Shown here: piece by piece, positions 34,220 through 42,982 of the stretch
How the letters are laid out: the number at the start of each line of letters is the position of its first letter
Numbering within the stretch: the first letter of the stretch is position 1
DNA from: Bradyrhizobium sp. ISRA464
Lineage (GTDB): Bacteria > Pseudomonadota > Alphaproteobacteria > Rhizobiales > Xanthobacteraceae
Length of the DNA stretch: 64,000 bases
Reading direction: 5' to 3'
NCBI RefSeq assembly: GCF_029910095.1
Contig: NZ_CP094526.1
Location: forward strand, 7,316,001-7,380,000
The notes under the pieces: model-generated
Seen by the model: the letters and a program-made list of their open reading frames with translations, nothing else
Database searches by the model: none
Told to the model about the DNA's origin: nothing
Made by a program: the position numbers and the translations under genes

Positions 34220-34891
34220 TCAATAGAAGCCGTGATAGCGCATGCAGCGGTACCATCTGTAAGTGTGCCATCCCCATCGCGCAGCGCACACGTGAGACCA
34301 GTAACGGTAACCGCCGTAGCCGTAGCCTCCGATCCACCACGGGTACGCGTACCACCATCCGTGGTAGAAATAATGAAACCTTCCATGCCTGAACCGATGG
34401 CGGGCGAAACGACCGCCGCTAAAGGCAAAGCGCCTAAATTGCGGTCCGCCGGCGAAACGATGAACCGCGCCGAAACGATGGACGGCCCCGAAATGACGGG
34501 CGGCCCCGAAATGAGGGGCGACGCGCGGTGCCGCGAAATGACGCCTGAATTGATGAGCGCCGCCACCGCCGAAGCTGGGACCGCCGCCGAAGCGCGCACC
34601 ACCACCGCCGAAGTGCGGACCGCCGCCGCCGAAGTGCGGACCGCCGCCACCGAAGTGCGGACCGCCGCCACCGCCGAAGTGCGCGCCGCCACCGCCGAAG
34701 CGGGGACCTCCGCCGCCGAAGCGCGCGCCGCCACCGCCGAAGTGCGGACCACCACCGCCGAAGCGCGCGCCGCCACCGCCGAAGTGCGGACCACCACCGC
34801 CGAAATGACCGCTATCATGCGGCGCGGCAATCGCGACCGGCGCACAACTGAAGGCAAACGCCGCGATCATTGCCAGCATTGCCCTGCGCAT
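34220..34891 (-). CDS. Secreted Gly/His-rich FGGGG-repeat protein
   Basis: The 223-residue precursor has a signal peptide (MLAMIAAFAFSCAPVAIAAPH). Next comes a run of about a dozen repeats of (P/A)(H/R)FGGGG (residues ~28-110), then an FRRHFAAPRVAPHFG-like His/Arg/Phe-rich part. The C-terminal half is rich in Tyr, Trp and Gly (HYFYHGWWYAYPWWIGGYGYGGY) with two Cys at the end. Such proteins are common exported proteins of Bradyrhizobium with unknown role; metal binding or surface association is possible from the His content. Repeat copies differ by H/R, which keeps the DNA from being a perfect tandem repeat. Confidence 0.7.
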   Translation of the reverse strand: MRRAMLAMIAAFAFSCAPVAIAAPHDSGHFGGGGPHFGGGGARFGGGGPHFGGGGARFGGGGPRFGGGGAHFGGGGGPHFGGGGPHFGGGGPHFGGGGARFGGGPSFGGGGAHQFRRHFAAPRVAPHFGAARHFGAVHRFGAVHRFAGGPQFRRFAFSGGRFARHRFRHGRFHYFYHGWWYAYPWWIGGYGYGGYRYWSHVCAARWGWHTYRWYRCMRYHGFY

Positions 34892-34958
34892 GGCTTCCTC
34901 ACTGTCTCAGCCCATCGAAGTTAACGCGCGGCAGGCGGAATGGTTACATGAAAATACG

Positions 34959-35102
34959 GCAATGTCGCTTCGTTGGCCGACCGCCCGAAGTGGCGTTTAT
35001 GTCTCATTTCGGTGTGCAGGCGGGCCGCCGGTCACCAACATCCGCAACACCTACTGGCGCGCGTGGCTCAAGCCGGAGAACCGATGCTTGCTGCCGGAGG
35101 TG
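34959..35102 (+). pseudogene. SRAP protein, central fragment
   Basis: About 45 codons read MSLRWP followed by GGPPVTNIRNTYWRAWLKPENRCLLP. This is the RWGM...GPVTN(I/V)RN...W(R)...RCLVP block that follows the catalytic core in SRAP/HMCES-type proteins. Both the N-terminal catalytic Cys and the distal C-terminal part are missing at this place. It runs straight into the recombinase fragment in the same frame. Confidence 0.55.
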
Positions 35103-35705
35103 GCCCTGTCACAATCACGCAGGCCGGACGACGACAAGTCCGCGCGGGTTGAGATCACCCGCGACATCGTGGCCGAGGCGCTGGCACGTGCGGCGCGTGC
35201 CAAGGATTCGAACGAGCTCTACGACTACTACGACACCTCGCAACGCTACCTGATCCTGCGCCAGCGCGGGCCACGCGCCGGCTGGTTCGTCCGGGCCCAA
35301 TGACAGATGAGGCGGATCGGCAACGCCAAACGCGAGCCCGGCGATAAGCAGTTTCTCACCGTGAAGCAGGCGCGCGACAAAGCTGGGGAGCGCGACTATG
35401 CGATGCGGTCGTGCCAACGCCCTCGCACCAAGGGATGGACCTGGGCCGACCTTGACCGCGAATTTCAGGCCTCGCGGCAAATCAAGCGCATGAGCGGGAA
35501 GCGCGTCAAACCGCCGGCCGCCAGCACCCGCGCGGACGTCAAGGGTTGCTTCGACAAGCCCCAGCTCGTCGCCTGGCAAAACAAGAGACTGTCTGATCTG
35601 ACCGACGTAGACCTGATCGAACTGCTTGACGTGATCCACGTCGAGAGAGGGCACGGCGCCTCCAGCAAGGCGCCACGCCGGCGTTACGTGGCTGACGCCG
35701 GTTGC
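35103..35705 (+). pseudogene. Tyrosine recombinase/integrase, N-terminal fragment
   Basis: The frame encodes VEITRDIVAEALARAARAKDSNELYD and LILRQRGPRAGWFVRAQ, the N-terminal arm-binding region of phage-type integrases. A TGA stop at 35301 follows, after which the same frame continues with IGNAKREPGDKQFLTVKQARDKA and a core-binding segment (TRADVKGCFDKPQLVAWQNKRLSDLTDVDLIELLDVIH). The catalytic R-H-R-Y domain is absent; the transporter gene on the other strand begins its 3' end there. This is a decayed integration module. Confidence 0.6.
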
Positions 35706-35722
35706 GGAGATATGTCGGAAGA

Positions 35723-36751
35723 CTATTCGCCTGGGCGTACAAGCCTGCGCGTGAGCTCCCAGGCTAGGCCAATGAAGACCACCGTCCAGGCAGCCAGCGC
35801 CACCACGAAGAACGCTGGTGCCAAGGGTGCGAGGAACGGAAGTGAGAGCGCCGCCGCCATGTGCTTTGTCGCGACTGCGTACATTCCCAATGGGAATACG
35901 GCTCCCCAATAGAGCGGATCATAGCGCAACGGAAATCGCCGGATCACGTGTTGCCACACCTCAAGCACGAGCAACATTGGAATCCACCATGTGCCCGTAG
36001 CCCAGTAAAAGATGGTGAAGCCTTCGATGAACGGCAGCAGCGAGGCGAGAAACGGTGCATCCGGCGCGTTATGCACCAGCCCTGCGCCGGCCAGGGTCGA
36101 AATCGCCATCGCCCCCATATTGATCCAGTAAGGAGGCGTGAGATCGCCCGGGGAGAAGACAAAGAAGGTTTCGCGGTAGAAGATGAGTGAAATAATCCAT
36201 ATGTAGAGCATTCCACCCCACAACCACATCGACAGAGCAAAGAAATTCAGCTCCAGCCGAAGCGGTTGCGACCACTCACCGGCAATCGAAGCCGCCAGGA
36301 CGGCGATCGACTGCGCAGCGACGACTGCGATCAGCCAAGCGCCGGTCAACCCTTTCTCCAATGTAGGCTTCTCGCGCTTCACCGTGATGGCCGCGAAGAT
36401 CGTATAAGTCAGGCCGACCCACAGCGCGGTGCCAATCACCAAGAACGCGGTCGCAGCCGTCAGACTACCCACCGTGAGCAGAAACTGAACGCCAAGGATG
36501 CAAGACCCGGCGACCGCTGCGAAGAAGCCGGGTCCAAGTCGATGATCGGCCATGTCGGCAAGAGATAGTCGCGGATACCGGATCATCCGGACCGCGGTCA
36601 GACAGGCCACAACGACATAGGCGGCGAGATTGAACGCAAACAATCCTGCCGCAAGGATTGGGAACTCGAAATCCCAAGCCCCGATCGAAACGACTCCAGT
36701 CGCCATGACGAGCGCGAAATAGGCGGGCGATAGATGTTCCACCGCAGTCAC
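35723..36751 (-). CDS. SLAC1/TDT-family membrane transporter (TehA-like)
   Basis: The 342-residue protein begins at once with a membrane helix (EHLSPAYFALVMATGVVSIGAW), the first of about ten. This pattern (LSPAYFA-V-ATG--S) is that of tellurite-resistance/dicarboxylate (TDT) and SLAC1 anion channel-like proteins. Later helices include GMLYIWIISLIFYRETFF and WWIPMLLVLEVWQH. Members export or conduct small anions such as sulfite, chloride or C4-dicarboxylates. It is a single gene; the substrate cannot be told. Confidence 0.8.
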   Translation of the reverse strand: MTAVEHLSPAYFALVMATGVVSIGAWDFEFPILAAGLFAFNLAAYVVVACLTAVRMIRYPRLSLADMADHRLGPGFFAAVAGSCILGVQFLLTVGSLTAATAFLVIGTALWVGLTYTIFAAITVKREKPTLEKGLTGAWLIAVVAAQSIAVLAASIAGEWSQPLRLELNFFALSMWLWGGMLYIWIISLIFYRETFFVFSPGDLTPPYWINMGAMAISTLAGAGLVHNAPDAPFLASLLPFIEGFTIFYWATGTWWIPMLLVLEVWQHVIRRFPLRYDPLYWGAVFPLGMYAVATKHMAAALSLPFLAPLAPAFFVVALAAWTVVFIGLAWELTRRLVRPGE

Positions 36752-37451
36752 CCAGGTCGAACGCCTCCCAATCTATCGCAAGATATAGGGCGGCTGCGCG
36801 TGGCAACAAACAACAAGGTATCTTGAAGCAAAAATGCAGGAACCGCGCGGCCCGATTGAGACGGCGTCTCACCTTCCTCTTCGAAGGCACACTTCAGGAG
36901 TAGGACGATGCGCCCCCTTGGCGCGCCGCAACGATGTCGGTTGTCGTCCCTTATAGCCACCGCGGGAATCGCGCGGGCTGCGAACCGGTATGACTCAGGC
37001 GAGCGCACTGATCGAAAGATTGGGAACAGAGGTCAAGGAAGCGCGAGTTGGTGTCGCTCTGGCTTCGGTTCAACTTTCGCAGCTCATACTGCTTCATCTC
37101 CTGAGGGGGCATCGGGCATCCGTCGGCTATTCTTCGGAGAGTGCCTCCACGCTACATTTCGTCGTCAGTTTTGCTTGTCGCCAAAGCGCTACGCGCAGAA
37201 GCAGATCCTCTGACTTCAATCGGCCTTCGAGAGTTTGCGCATTATGTGACCGCCCGTCTCGTCGTTACTGAGACCAACGGTAAACCGATTCCTCGCTGCT
37301 GAAAGGAAGGGAGACGACGGAATCGTGATATCACGTCATCGGTGAGCGCCCAACGAAGATATCTTTCCGTGCGGTACTCGACTTCGAACAGATGACGGTA
37401 CCTACACGCTTACCCTGAAGGGAGACTGGCGGACGCGAGGCCAAGGACAAT
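36752..37451. other. Gene-poor stretch before the hopanoid-type locus
   Basis: About 700 bp without a convincing gene. A frame at 36990-37271 begins protein-like (MTQASALIERLGTEVKEARVG) but turns into Ser/Arg-rich noise, so it may be a decayed gene. The downstream part borders an AI-2E transporter remnant. Confidence 0.3.
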
Positions 37452-38048
37452 ATGTCTGTTAGATCACTAAAACGAGCATCGCCGTCGCTAGGCGCTTGGC
37501 CACCACACGCCGATGGCCGTCTACCGCGCGGCAAAATGCTGGGATCTTTTGGATTTAACTTATCGCAAACTTGGTGGTTTCGATGCTTTCTTGCGAGCGG
37601 CCATCTCAAAGGCGGTGGCCTTTCTCTCACCGGTTTCCTCGGAAGCATCGTAACGGTCAGCGCGCATCTACTGGAGGCAACGATCCTTGCCGTTGCCGCA
37701 GGCGTCTATCTGGCAGTACAGCCAGCCGCCGTGTCCAGCGGACACTATCCCGCACTTTGAACGATCGTCGCGTACATCGTCATCCATCAACTCGAAGGCA
37801 ATCTGATCGTCCCGATGGTCCAGCATAGGTTGGTATTCCTGCCGCCCGCTGTCCTACTTCTGACCATCGTCGCGGTCACCGAGATATTCGGCATGATCGG
37901 TATCATCTTCGCTGCGCCTTCGTTACAGTCAAAAAGCTCCATGTGTGCGACGGCCTTGGACAACCCACGGACCTTCCGGGCGAGAGCACAGGCCGAACAG
38001 GAACCTATTCGTCTGCTCCCAATTGACGCGGAGGATATCCGCCGGTGA
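37452..38048 (+). pseudogene. AI-2E-family transporter, internally deleted fragment
   Basis: The first part (about 37640-37755) has the middle AI-2E helix ATILAVAAGVYLAVQPAA. A TGA at 37758 and then the C-terminal block TIVAYIVIHQLEGNLIVPMVQHRLVFLPPAVLLLTIVAV in the same frame follow directly. About 130 residues that should lie between them are missing, so the gene has an internal deletion. It ends 3 bp before the glycosyltransferase start. A second, more complete AI-2E copy lies beyond that gene. Confidence 0.65.
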
Positions 38049-38051
38049 GCA

Positions 38052-39203
38052 ATGGAACTCGCCCTATCCTACGGTTGGATGATACTCGTGCTTTGGTTGA
38101 TTCTCCGCGCCCATGGCCAACGCGGTCTGCTGCCCGTGCTGTACCCTGTATCGATCCCCATTCGCGATCCACCGAGCGTATCGATTATCGTTCCGGCCCG
38201 AAACGAGGGCCATAACCTTCCACGCTGTCTCCACAGCTTGCTGCATCAGAACTACCGGCAAGATCGGCTCAACCTTATCGTCGTCGACGACAATTCCACG
38301 GACGATACGTTCGCCGTGGGCTGTTCCTTTGCCGGCAGATCCCGGAGCCTCAAGATCATCAGGTGTCCGCCGTTGCCGCCGCGCTGGTGCGGAAAGCCGC
38401 ACGCCTGCTGGATCGGCGCACGAATGTCGCGTCTCGATGATGAGTGGGTTTGTTTCATGGACGCGGATGTCCAGGCCGGGCCGGAGCTGATCGGCAGCGC
38501 GGTGACGGCAGCTCGCTCGCAGCAGTTGGCTCTCTTGTCGCTGGCGCCACGTCAGCGGCTAGGTAGCTTCTCTGAACGTCTCATCATACCATGCGGGTTG
38601 TTCCTGATGGCGTTCCGCCAGGATCTTGAAACCGTTCAGTCGCCGCACAGCAACCAGGTTACTGCTAACGGGCAATTCATGCTGGTGCAGCGACACGCCT
38701 ACGAATTTGTCGGAGGCCACGCCGCCGTCCACGATGCCGTTTGCGAAGATCTCGAATTGGCTCGGCTGATCAAGAAAGCCGGCGGCCGCGTTCTGTTGGA
38801 GGACGGCAAGCTCCTCTTGGCCGCCCGAATGTATACGGGCTGGAAAAGCCTCTGGATGGGCTTTTCGAAGAATGCGGTCGAAATGCTGGGCGGGCGCGCT
38901 GCTGCGTTCGTCACTGCATTGCTCGTGCTCCTGCTGCCGCCGGCTGGCCTCCTGCTTCCGACCATCGACGGCGTTGGCTGCGCCAGTGGACATGCGGCGG
39001 ATTGCGTAGCGCTGGTCCCAGCCCTCGCTGGAACAGCAGCCGCGACAGGCCTGCATATTGCCGGCGCATTATATTTTCGTGCCCCGTTCTGGTATGGCCT
39101 GATCTTTCCACTCGGATACGCGGTCGGGGGGTGTCTTGCCTTCGAGAGCCTTCGTCGTCACTGGCGCAGCAACATCATCTGGAAGGGCCGGAGCTATCCG
39201 TGA
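38052..39203 (+). CDS. GT2-family glycosyltransferase, HpnB-like
   Basis: The 383-residue membrane-associated enzyme has an N-terminal helix, a GT-A domain with SIIVPARNEGHNLPRCLHSL, LIVVDDNSTDDT, VCFMDADVQAGP (metal-binding DxD) and CEDLELARLIKKAGGRV, and several C-terminal membrane helices. It resembles the hopene-associated glycosyltransferase HpnB. HpnG, HpnI and an HpnA-like gene nearby support a role in hopanoid modification or another lipid. Its stop overlaps the GTG of the next gene (GTGA). Confidence 0.8.
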   Translation: MELALSYGWMILVLWLILRAHGQRGLLPVLYPVSIPIRDPPSVSIIVPARNEGHNLPRCLHSLLHQNYRQDRLNLIVVDDNSTDDTFAVGCSFAGRSRSLKIIRCPPLPPRWCGKPHACWIGARMSRLDDEWVCFMDADVQAGPELIGSAVTAARSQQLALLSLAPRQRLGSFSERLIIPCGLFLMAFRQDLETVQSPHSNQVTANGQFMLVQRHAYEFVGGHAAVHDAVCEDLELARLIKKAGGRVLLEDGKLLLAARMYTGWKSLWMGFSKNAVEMLGGRAAAFVTALLVLLLPPAGLLLPTIDGVGCASGHAADCVALVPALAGTAAATGLHIAGALYFRAPFWYGLIFPLGYAVGGCLAFESLRRHWRSNIIWKGRSYP

Positions 39204-40333
39204 ATCAGCGAGCCCTCCGCACGCGGCCGGAAGCTCACCACGAGCATGTCAGCCGGATCTCGACTGGAATGATCCTTTTCATTATCAGCGCGACGGCACT
39301 TGCAGTCTACGAATTGCAACTGGCCCTGATACCCTTGGTCCTTGCCGCGGTCGTCAGCACATCTGCGCGCCCGCGATTGGCTGGGTAAGCGCCAGGGCTC
39401 ACCTGCCCCGCCTGCCTGTTTCGATCGCCGCATTCCTAGTTATTCTGGCATTTGGTGCCGTCATTGGCTGGTTTGGAATTCCGCCCCAGGCTCGCGAGAT
39501 GACACACACGGCCACCGACCTTCAGGGAATGCTCAATCACCTCACCGAAGCGCTGGTCGACGGCAACACGGTCAATGTGCTTGGCCAGCCAATGGATTCA
39601 CGCAAGCTCGCAGCCGCAGTCGGTCAGGCCGTCCGCGACTGGATCGACAATGCGCGAGTGCTTTCGGTTATTGCGGGAAGCGCCTTTGTAGCCGGGTTCG
39701 GCTTCCTGCTAGCGCTGGTTCTGTTGTTCTTCTTCATGGTTAGCGGTCCATCGATCGTTCGGGGGCCACTGTGGCTCATCCCGCCAGGCGAACGGCCGTT
39801 GATCGAAGACCATATTATGTTGCAGGTCGATCCGGTGCTGAGGCGTTCCTTCATCGGCGTCGTCGCGGTCGTTTGTTTCGCCGCCGCGTTCGCCTACGCA
39901 GGATTGGGGCTCCTGCTCGGAGTTCCGCACGCTATGTTCCTCGCCCTGATCACCGGACTCCTTGAGGCGGTGCCGATCGTTGGCCCGACGATCGCGGCAG
40001 CGCTTGCCGGCCTCGTGGCAATTCAGCACAATCCAGGACTTGGAGCGATCATCGGATACGCAGTCTATCTCACTGCACTGCGACTTTCTATCGATCAGCT
40101 GTTCGGGCCCGTCGTGCTTGGCGCGGCTGGCCGGGTGCATCCCGCGGTTGTCCATTTTCTGCTTCCTGGCCGGAGGCACACTGTTCGGCGTAGTCGGGGT
40201 GATCACCGCAGTTCCAGTCGCACTGATCATCAAGGCAACGCTCTCGGCTCTCTATGCCCGCGAGCGGACTTCCATTACGAAAAGACGGACATCGGGAGAC
40301 GGATCATGCAGCGAGATCGTCTTCTTGAGCTGA
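39200..40333 (+). pseudogene. AI-2E-family transporter, two compensating frameshifts
   Basis: GTG 39200 overlaps the stop of the glycosyltransferase. The first frame (VNQRALRTRPEAHHEHVSR, then TGMILFIISATALAVYELQLALIPLVLAAVV) runs to a stop at 39386. The body is in the next frame from about 39395 (VSIAAFLVILAFGAVIGWFG ... ALITGLLEAVPIVGPTIAAALAGLVAI) to about 40130. The last part returns to the first frame (FLAGGTLFGVVGVITAVPVALIIKATLSALYA), ending at 40333. One base lost and one gained would restore a full ~375-residue membrane protein. Recent decay, a sequencing error or recoding are all possible; the second AI-2E remnant upstream favours decay. Confidence 0.7.
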
Positions 40334-40406
40334 CGCGACCCCGGTTCAACAATGACGCTCCGTCGTTTGCTGGGTATTGCTCGAGCGCGTGGGTGGAACT
40401 AAACGG

Positions 40407-41093
40407 ATGAGCGGTGGCGGCATGATGATCTTGAGCCCCCTCGTTTCGATCATCGACAGCGCGCTTCGCGCCGGGCAGGGAATATTCGAGTACAGCAATT
40501 GCCCGCGCTGCGTCTTTCGATTGCAACTTGCGGCGGTCACCTGCGACATCGTTCTGGCGGATGGAACGTGCCTTTGCGCCGGCAGCCGCCTCATCAATCT
40601 CCATCTCTGGAATGAGCATCTCCCACCATTTCCGGCCCAGGGTCCAACGCTCGGCTGGGCACGACGAATGTGTCGTGACTTCGAAACATCCCTCGAAGAG
40701 CTTGCAACCTTCGTTGCAAGCAATCCCGCTCTCGAGGATATAACGGCCGTCGGTGGGAAAATGATGTTCGGCTCGACCGAGCAAACTCAGCTCGTCGCGC
40801 ACTTTGCGGAACGATATGGCTTTGTCCGCGCACTCGACGTCCCGCGAAGCTCCTCGATTGCAGAAAGACTACATCTGATGGGCGAAAACATCCTGGTCTC
40901 GCTGATCGTGATCTCTCACAACCCGGCGGCGTTTCGACTCGACCGCCTCCGGCGCGACCGCGTACCGGTCTATCTTCACCGCGCCGAGCTCTTGAAGCGC
41001 TTCGGCGTTCGCGAGGGACCCGCATCCGTACATCAGCCGAGCGGCGAGCGTAAGCTCCCGAGCTTCGGCCCCACCGCAGACGATCGCAAATAA
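40407..41093 (+). CDS. YkoP-like protein of unknown function
   Basis: The ~228-residue protein has the features I associate with YkoP-like proteins of lipid loci: GIFEYSNCPRCVFRLQL, ADGTCLCAGSRLINLHLWNEHLPPFPAQGPTLGWA and LEDITAVGGKMMFG. It is soluble or peripheral; no catalytic motif is known to me. Such a gene sits beside hopanoid-type glycosyltransferases in Bradyrhizobium (recalled). Start ATG 40407; ATG 40422 is an alternative. Its 3' end overlaps the convergent epimerase gene by 61 bp, unusual for unrelated genes and perhaps a result of a deletion or extension at this junction. Confidence 0.6.
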   Translation: MSGGGMMILSPLVSIIDSALRAGQGIFEYSNCPRCVFRLQLAAVTCDIVLADGTCLCAGSRLINLHLWNEHLPPFPAQGPTLGWARRMCRDFETSLEELATFVASNPALEDITAVGGKMMFGSTEQTQLVAHFAERYGFVRALDVPRSSSIAERLHLMGENILVSLIVISHNPAAFRLDRLRRDRVPVYLHRAELLKRFGVREGPASVHQPSGERKLPSFGPTADDRK

Positions 41094-41833
41094 CCGTGGC
41101 TGCCGAACCACGAAATCGCATCGCTCACGGCCACCACATGCGACCGTGCGCGATATCCGAGCTCCCGTTCGGCCTTTTCAGACGTAAAGAACATCTTATG
41201 CCGTGCGAGGCGAACGCCAGCCCACGTCGCAAGCGGCTCGTTGCCCGTCAGATATGCCCCCAACTCGCCCGCCAACGCGGCCGGCACCGCAACATACCAT
41301 GGAATGCGAACCGATGGAGATCGCCGTCCGACCGACGCCGCGATTTCGGCGAGCAGCCGGGAGAATGGGACATTCTCGCCCCCGAGAATGTAGCGCTCGC
41401 CGATCCTGCCTCGCTCAAGCGCCGCCAGATGTCCACTCGCGACATCGTCAACGTGCACAACATTCAATCCTGTATCGACACAGGCCGGAATCCGCCCGGC
41501 TGCGGCGGCAAGGACCATCTTTCCAGTCGGAGTTGGCCTGATATCGCCCGTGACATTGGTAGCGAGTATCTCGGCGCTATTCCATAGCGAGAGCCTGTAG
41601 TCGGCTGCCACGTGAAACAAATATCGACACCCGGCACAGGCCGGTCGGAGCGAGGAGTTCTCTCTCAAATCAACCTCGACAAATTCCACGCCGCGTACAC
41701 TCAAATCCCGATATTGGCTGTTTCGTCGGATCAGGGCCCTGACATGGAAACCATCACGCAGCAGCGCGCGGAGCACGGCGGATCCAACGAAGCCGCTGGC
41801 GCCGGTGAGCAATACGTTTGCGGATGTATTCAT
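41033..41833 (-). CDS. HpnA-like NAD-dependent epimerase with internal deletion
   Basis: The 266-residue product begins with the Rossmann motif VLLTGASGFVGSAV (GxxGxxG at 11-17) and LFHVAADYRLSLW, as in hopanoid-associated sugar epimerase HpnA. After NVTG (about residue 96) it jumps to DIRPTPTGKMVLAAAAGRIPA, which in HpnA follows some 75 residues later. The missing part contains the catalytic Ser/Tyr-x3-Lys block. The rest (GERYILGGENVPFSRLLAEIA; AERELGYRARSH) is normal. The frame is kept, so a stable but probably inactive protein could be made. It follows HpnG after 35 bp in one transcript. Confidence 0.78.
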   Translation of the reverse strand: MNTSANVLLTGASGFVGSAVLRALLRDGFHVRALIRRNSQYRDLSVRGVEFVEVDLRENSSLRPACAGCRYLFHVAADYRLSLWNSAEILATNVTGDIRPTPTGKMVLAAAAGRIPACVDTGLNVVHVDDVASGHLAALERGRIGERYILGGENVPFSRLLAEIAASVGRRSPSVRIPWYVAVPAALAGELGAYLTGNEPLATWAGVRLARHKMFFTSEKAERELGYRARSHVVAVSDAISWFGSHGYLRSSAVGPKLGSLRSPLG

Positions 41834-41868
41834 GAATGTTCTCCGAATCCTGCGAAGAGACTTACTTT

Positions 41869-42579
41869 CTAGAGTTCAATTGCTCGGATGCTGGAGCCAA
41901 GGACCTCAGAGCAGCAAAGAAGGGCTTTGCGAGCCAGCCGCCAGTCTGCCGAAAGTTTGATGACGTCGAGCGTGTCGGAAGGGCGCCCAAGCAATAGACG
42001 ACTGAGCCGCCATCGACTGATCTCGCCATCACTCGAAACGCAGGCAAGGGCTGTCGGCGGGACGTTACGCCCTGCGGCGTCGATCACGACACGAAGAGCA
42101 ACGAACCGCATTGAGTTGGCTGCGGCCAGGCGGGCGATCAGGTGAGACTCCATATCGACGGCCAATGCGCCGGATCGAAGCTGCAGTTCGTTTCGCGACG
42201 CGCAAGCCAATATGGGCATATCAATTCCGATGATCGGACCGTACACGGCCGTTGGAATCGCCGAAAGAAGCCACGCTGACCAGACATCGTCCGTCGGGAC
42301 GCTTCCGTTCGGCGCGACGATCTCCGAACCGACCACGATTCTGCCGGATCGTAAGTCGGGACACAGTCCTCCCGCGACACCGTAGCTGACAATACCGCGA
42401 CAACCGTCAGCTGCAGCGTGCTCGACGAACTCCGAGAGGTCAGCAGAGCCCGGCCCCCACGCTTCTCTGTTGAAATAACGCCCAACGATCTCGGCCTCGA
42501 TCGCGAGAGCCGCACAGACGATTGCCTGCCCGGTTTGAGCGGCTGTTCTAGGACCTCGATGGAGCCTGGTTATCGCCAT
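41869..42579 (-). CDS. hpnG: Hopanoid-associated nucleoside phosphorylase-like protein HpnG
   Basis: The 236-residue protein has the phosphorylase/nucleosidase fold: IVCAALAIEAEIVGR, GIVSYGVAGGLCPDLRSGRIVVGSE and the substrate-binding AVDMESHLIARLAAA with a catalytic Asp in VVIDAAGR. HpnG removes adenine from adenosylhopane in hopanoid tail synthesis. It is divergent from HpnI across 403 bp and precedes the damaged HpnA-like gene on the same strand. Sequence looks intact. Confidence 0.8.
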   Translation of the reverse strand: MAITRLHRGPRTAAQTGQAIVCAALAIEAEIVGRYFNREAWGPGSADLSEFVEHAAADGCRGIVSYGVAGGLCPDLRSGRIVVGSEIVAPNGSVPTDDVWSAWLLSAIPTAVYGPIIGIDMPILACASRNELQLRSGALAVDMESHLIARLAAANSMRFVALRVVIDAAGRNVPPTALACVSSDGEISRWRLSRLLLGRPSDTLDVIKLSADWRLARKALLCCSEVLGSSIRAIEL

Positions 42580-42982
42580 TGCGGAAATAGCTCACGAACA
42601 GGCAGGTACCCACGCGGCGCGCGATCGGTCTCTCTCCGAGTCACTGCTGATCGTGGCTTGTCGAGATAACATCGCTGCCACAGCTTCGTTTCTACCTGCC
42701 AATCCGACATAAGCCGCTCATGCGGAAAGCAACCACCCTTGAACCGGTCAAGCCCGGCGCGCTTTAACATGCGTTAATCGGACGGGGCCGGTCGGCACCG
42801 CTCTGGAACGCTCCGAGCGCCCTCACGTTCGACTCATTGGACTGCGCGCCCTGCGGCCGCGAGGAGACCTAACTGGCGGCGCGAGCCGGACGCGCACCTC
42901 ATCGAATGTCGGTGTCGCGCTGCGGCATTTGACGGTGACCCGTTGCTTTAGCTCTTTTGTTTAGAAAGGCGATCATTCGAAA
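42580..42982. other. Divergent promoter region hpnG/hpnI
   Basis: About 400 bp between two divergent genes. No gene or clear operator is seen. Confidence 0.35.

Noticed and set aside
36990..37271. 93-codon plus-strand frame
   Set aside because: Only the first 25 codons look coding; the rest is Ser/Arg-rich noise. It might be a decayed gene but cannot be supported.
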